Below, in pieces: positions 7,054 through 7,542 of a stretch of DNA of 7,542 nt. The translations under genes and the position numbers were made by a program. Location of the stretch: NCBI GenBank assembly GCA_046714215.1, contig JBKKBM010000202.1, positions 1 through 7,542 of the forward strand, written 5' to 3'. Below the pieces are notes generated by a model, which made no database searches, was not told where the DNA came from, and was given only the letters and a program-made list of their open reading frames with translations. The stretch comes from DATLCI01 sp046714215. Lineage in GTDB: Bacteria; Acidobacteriota; Terriglobia; Terriglobales; Acidobacteriaceae. The first letter of the stretch is position 1. Each line of letters opens with the position of its first letter.

Positions 7054-7399
7054 TCACTTGCGCGATCCACAGGAGTCCGCGGGCGTTGCGGGAAAGCACG
7101 AACTTGATCTCCGCAATGGCAGAATCCATGCGGACGACTTTCACTTTGGCCGTGCGGAATTCGTTATCGAGCGCCCGGCGCACCTGCTGTAAATCGGCGG
7201 GCGATAGCCCGGAACGGTTGTCGACGTCGAAAGACACACTGGCGGGCGCACCCGCCATTTCCAGCACAGGTTGGACGAGGGCGTGCGCGGGCTTCGTCCA
7301 AACGGAGTCGGACTCAGCTTCATTCGTTTGCGAGTGAGCCAATGCCACGAGGGCAACAAACAGAAGCAGAGTGGCGGAGCGCATCGGCGGGAGAAGCAT
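7013..7399 (-). pseudogene. Truncated exported protein, N-terminal fragment
   Basis: 128 residues starting MLLPPMRSATLLLFVALVAL (first 20), then AHSQTNEAE: a clear signal peptide with a hydrophobic core and likely cleavage near AHS-Q. The mature part includes SFDVDNRSGLSPADLQQVRR and RALDNEFRTAKVKVV, then SRNARGLLWIAQVKQG. From recall this resembles the N-terminal quarter of longer (several hundred residue) acidobacterial exported proteins of unknown function, in which LSxNxxGxLWVAEVxQG is followed by much more sequence. Here the frame ends after TTERRAWHPQ, exactly where the Fis helix-turn-helix frame begins, so the gene appears truncated by a deletion. ATG 7384 (MRSATLL) is an alternative start; neither start has a good ribosome binding site. 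The function of the intact family is not known to me. Confidence 0.6.
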
Positions 7400-7415
7400 G
7401 GGGGTGGAGAAGCAA

Positions 7416-7421
7416 AGTATA
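7416..7421 (-). promoter_or_regulatory. Possible -10 box upstream of the exported-protein fragment
   Basis: The minus strand reads TATACT (5 of 6 to TATAAT), 17 bases before the ATG at 7399. No good -35 is found at 16-18 bp. If used, the leader would be only about 10 nt for the 7399 start but about 25 nt for the 7384 start, slightly favouring the latter. Confidence 0.25.
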
Positions 7422-7460
7422 CCTCATGACCAGGTCGTTTTCGCTTGCAGCCCGCCGGCG

Positions 7461-7497
7461 CCGGGCACGCTGCTTCGGCGGAAGTCAACGTGCCCGG
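7461..7497. repeat. Intergenic inverted repeat
   Basis: ccgggcacg (7461-7469) and cgtgcccgg (7489-7497) are perfect inverted repeats of 9 bp around a 19-nt loop. The loop itself contains a small cttc/gaag stem (7473-7476 with 7481-7484). Neither strand has a T tract after the stem, so a standard terminator is unlikely. It lies between a probable upstream stop (7516) and the exported-protein start. It could be a structured 3' end, an operator or a dispersed palindromic element. Confidence 0.5.
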
Positions 7498-7515
7498 GGT
7501 GGATTGCCGGCAGAA

Positions 7516-7542
7516 CTATTTGCGGCCTCCTCCATACTTATG
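7516..7542 (-). CDS. Possible C-terminal tail of a gene beyond the right edge
   Basis: Read on the minus strand from the right edge, the sequence encodes HKYGGGRK and then TAG (7518-7516). A Gly-rich basic ending of this kind is common at protein C termini, and the spacing of about 117 bp to the next minus-strand start is natural for a same-strand neighbour. Eight codons are far too few to identify a family or to prove coding. Confidence 0.3.
   Translation of the reverse strand, partial: HKYGGGRK

Noticed and set aside
6885..7070. 61-codon minus-strand frame starting MDRASEAGNHRAS
   Set aside because: It covers the same bases as the Fis helix-turn-helix but in another frame; only the frame ending at 6829 gives a recognisable family.

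Overview
The window looks like chromosomal DNA of a soil bacterium, most likely an acidobacterium. The grounds are moderately high GC, a bacterial Ku/LigD end-joining pair, a large secreted BIG2/kelch/HYR-type protein, and a short exported fragment whose wording resembles acidobacterial exported proteins. The taxonomic call is inference from family recall, not a search.

Layout, left to right. (1) From the left edge to 2524 on the + strand is the 3' part of a large secreted, multi-Ig surface protein. It contains a six-blade kelch propeller that appears to be inserted inside a BIG2 immunoglobulin-like domain. It is followed by a clean rho-independent terminator at 2556-2589. (2) 2623-3447 (-) is ku, and 3577-6117 (+) is ligD. 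They diverge from a 129-bp spacer. Together they form the minimal bacterial non-homologous end-joining (NHEJ) machine: Ku binds the DNA ends and recruits LigD, whose phosphoesterase, ligase and polymerase modules (in that order) trim, fill and seal the break. (3) 6107-6832 (-) is a DUF72 (YecE-like) TIM-barrel protein that converges on ligD with an 11-bp 3' overlap. (4) 6829-7053 (-) is a remnant carrying only the C-terminal Fis-type helix-turn-helix of an NtrC-family (sigma-54) regulator. It overlaps the DUF72 start by an ATGA. (5) 7013-7399 (-) is the N-terminal part of an exported protein that loses its frame exactly where the Fis remnant begins. I read this as a deletion scar joining two genes. 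(6) The right edge holds a 37-bp inverted repeat and what may be the last eight codons of another minus-strand gene.

No RNA gene, insertion sequence, CRISPR array or phage gene is visible. I did not find a clearly new system. The two observations most worth following are the propeller-in-Ig nested domain and the exported-protein/regulator deletion junction upstream of the NHEJ-adjacent DUF72 gene.
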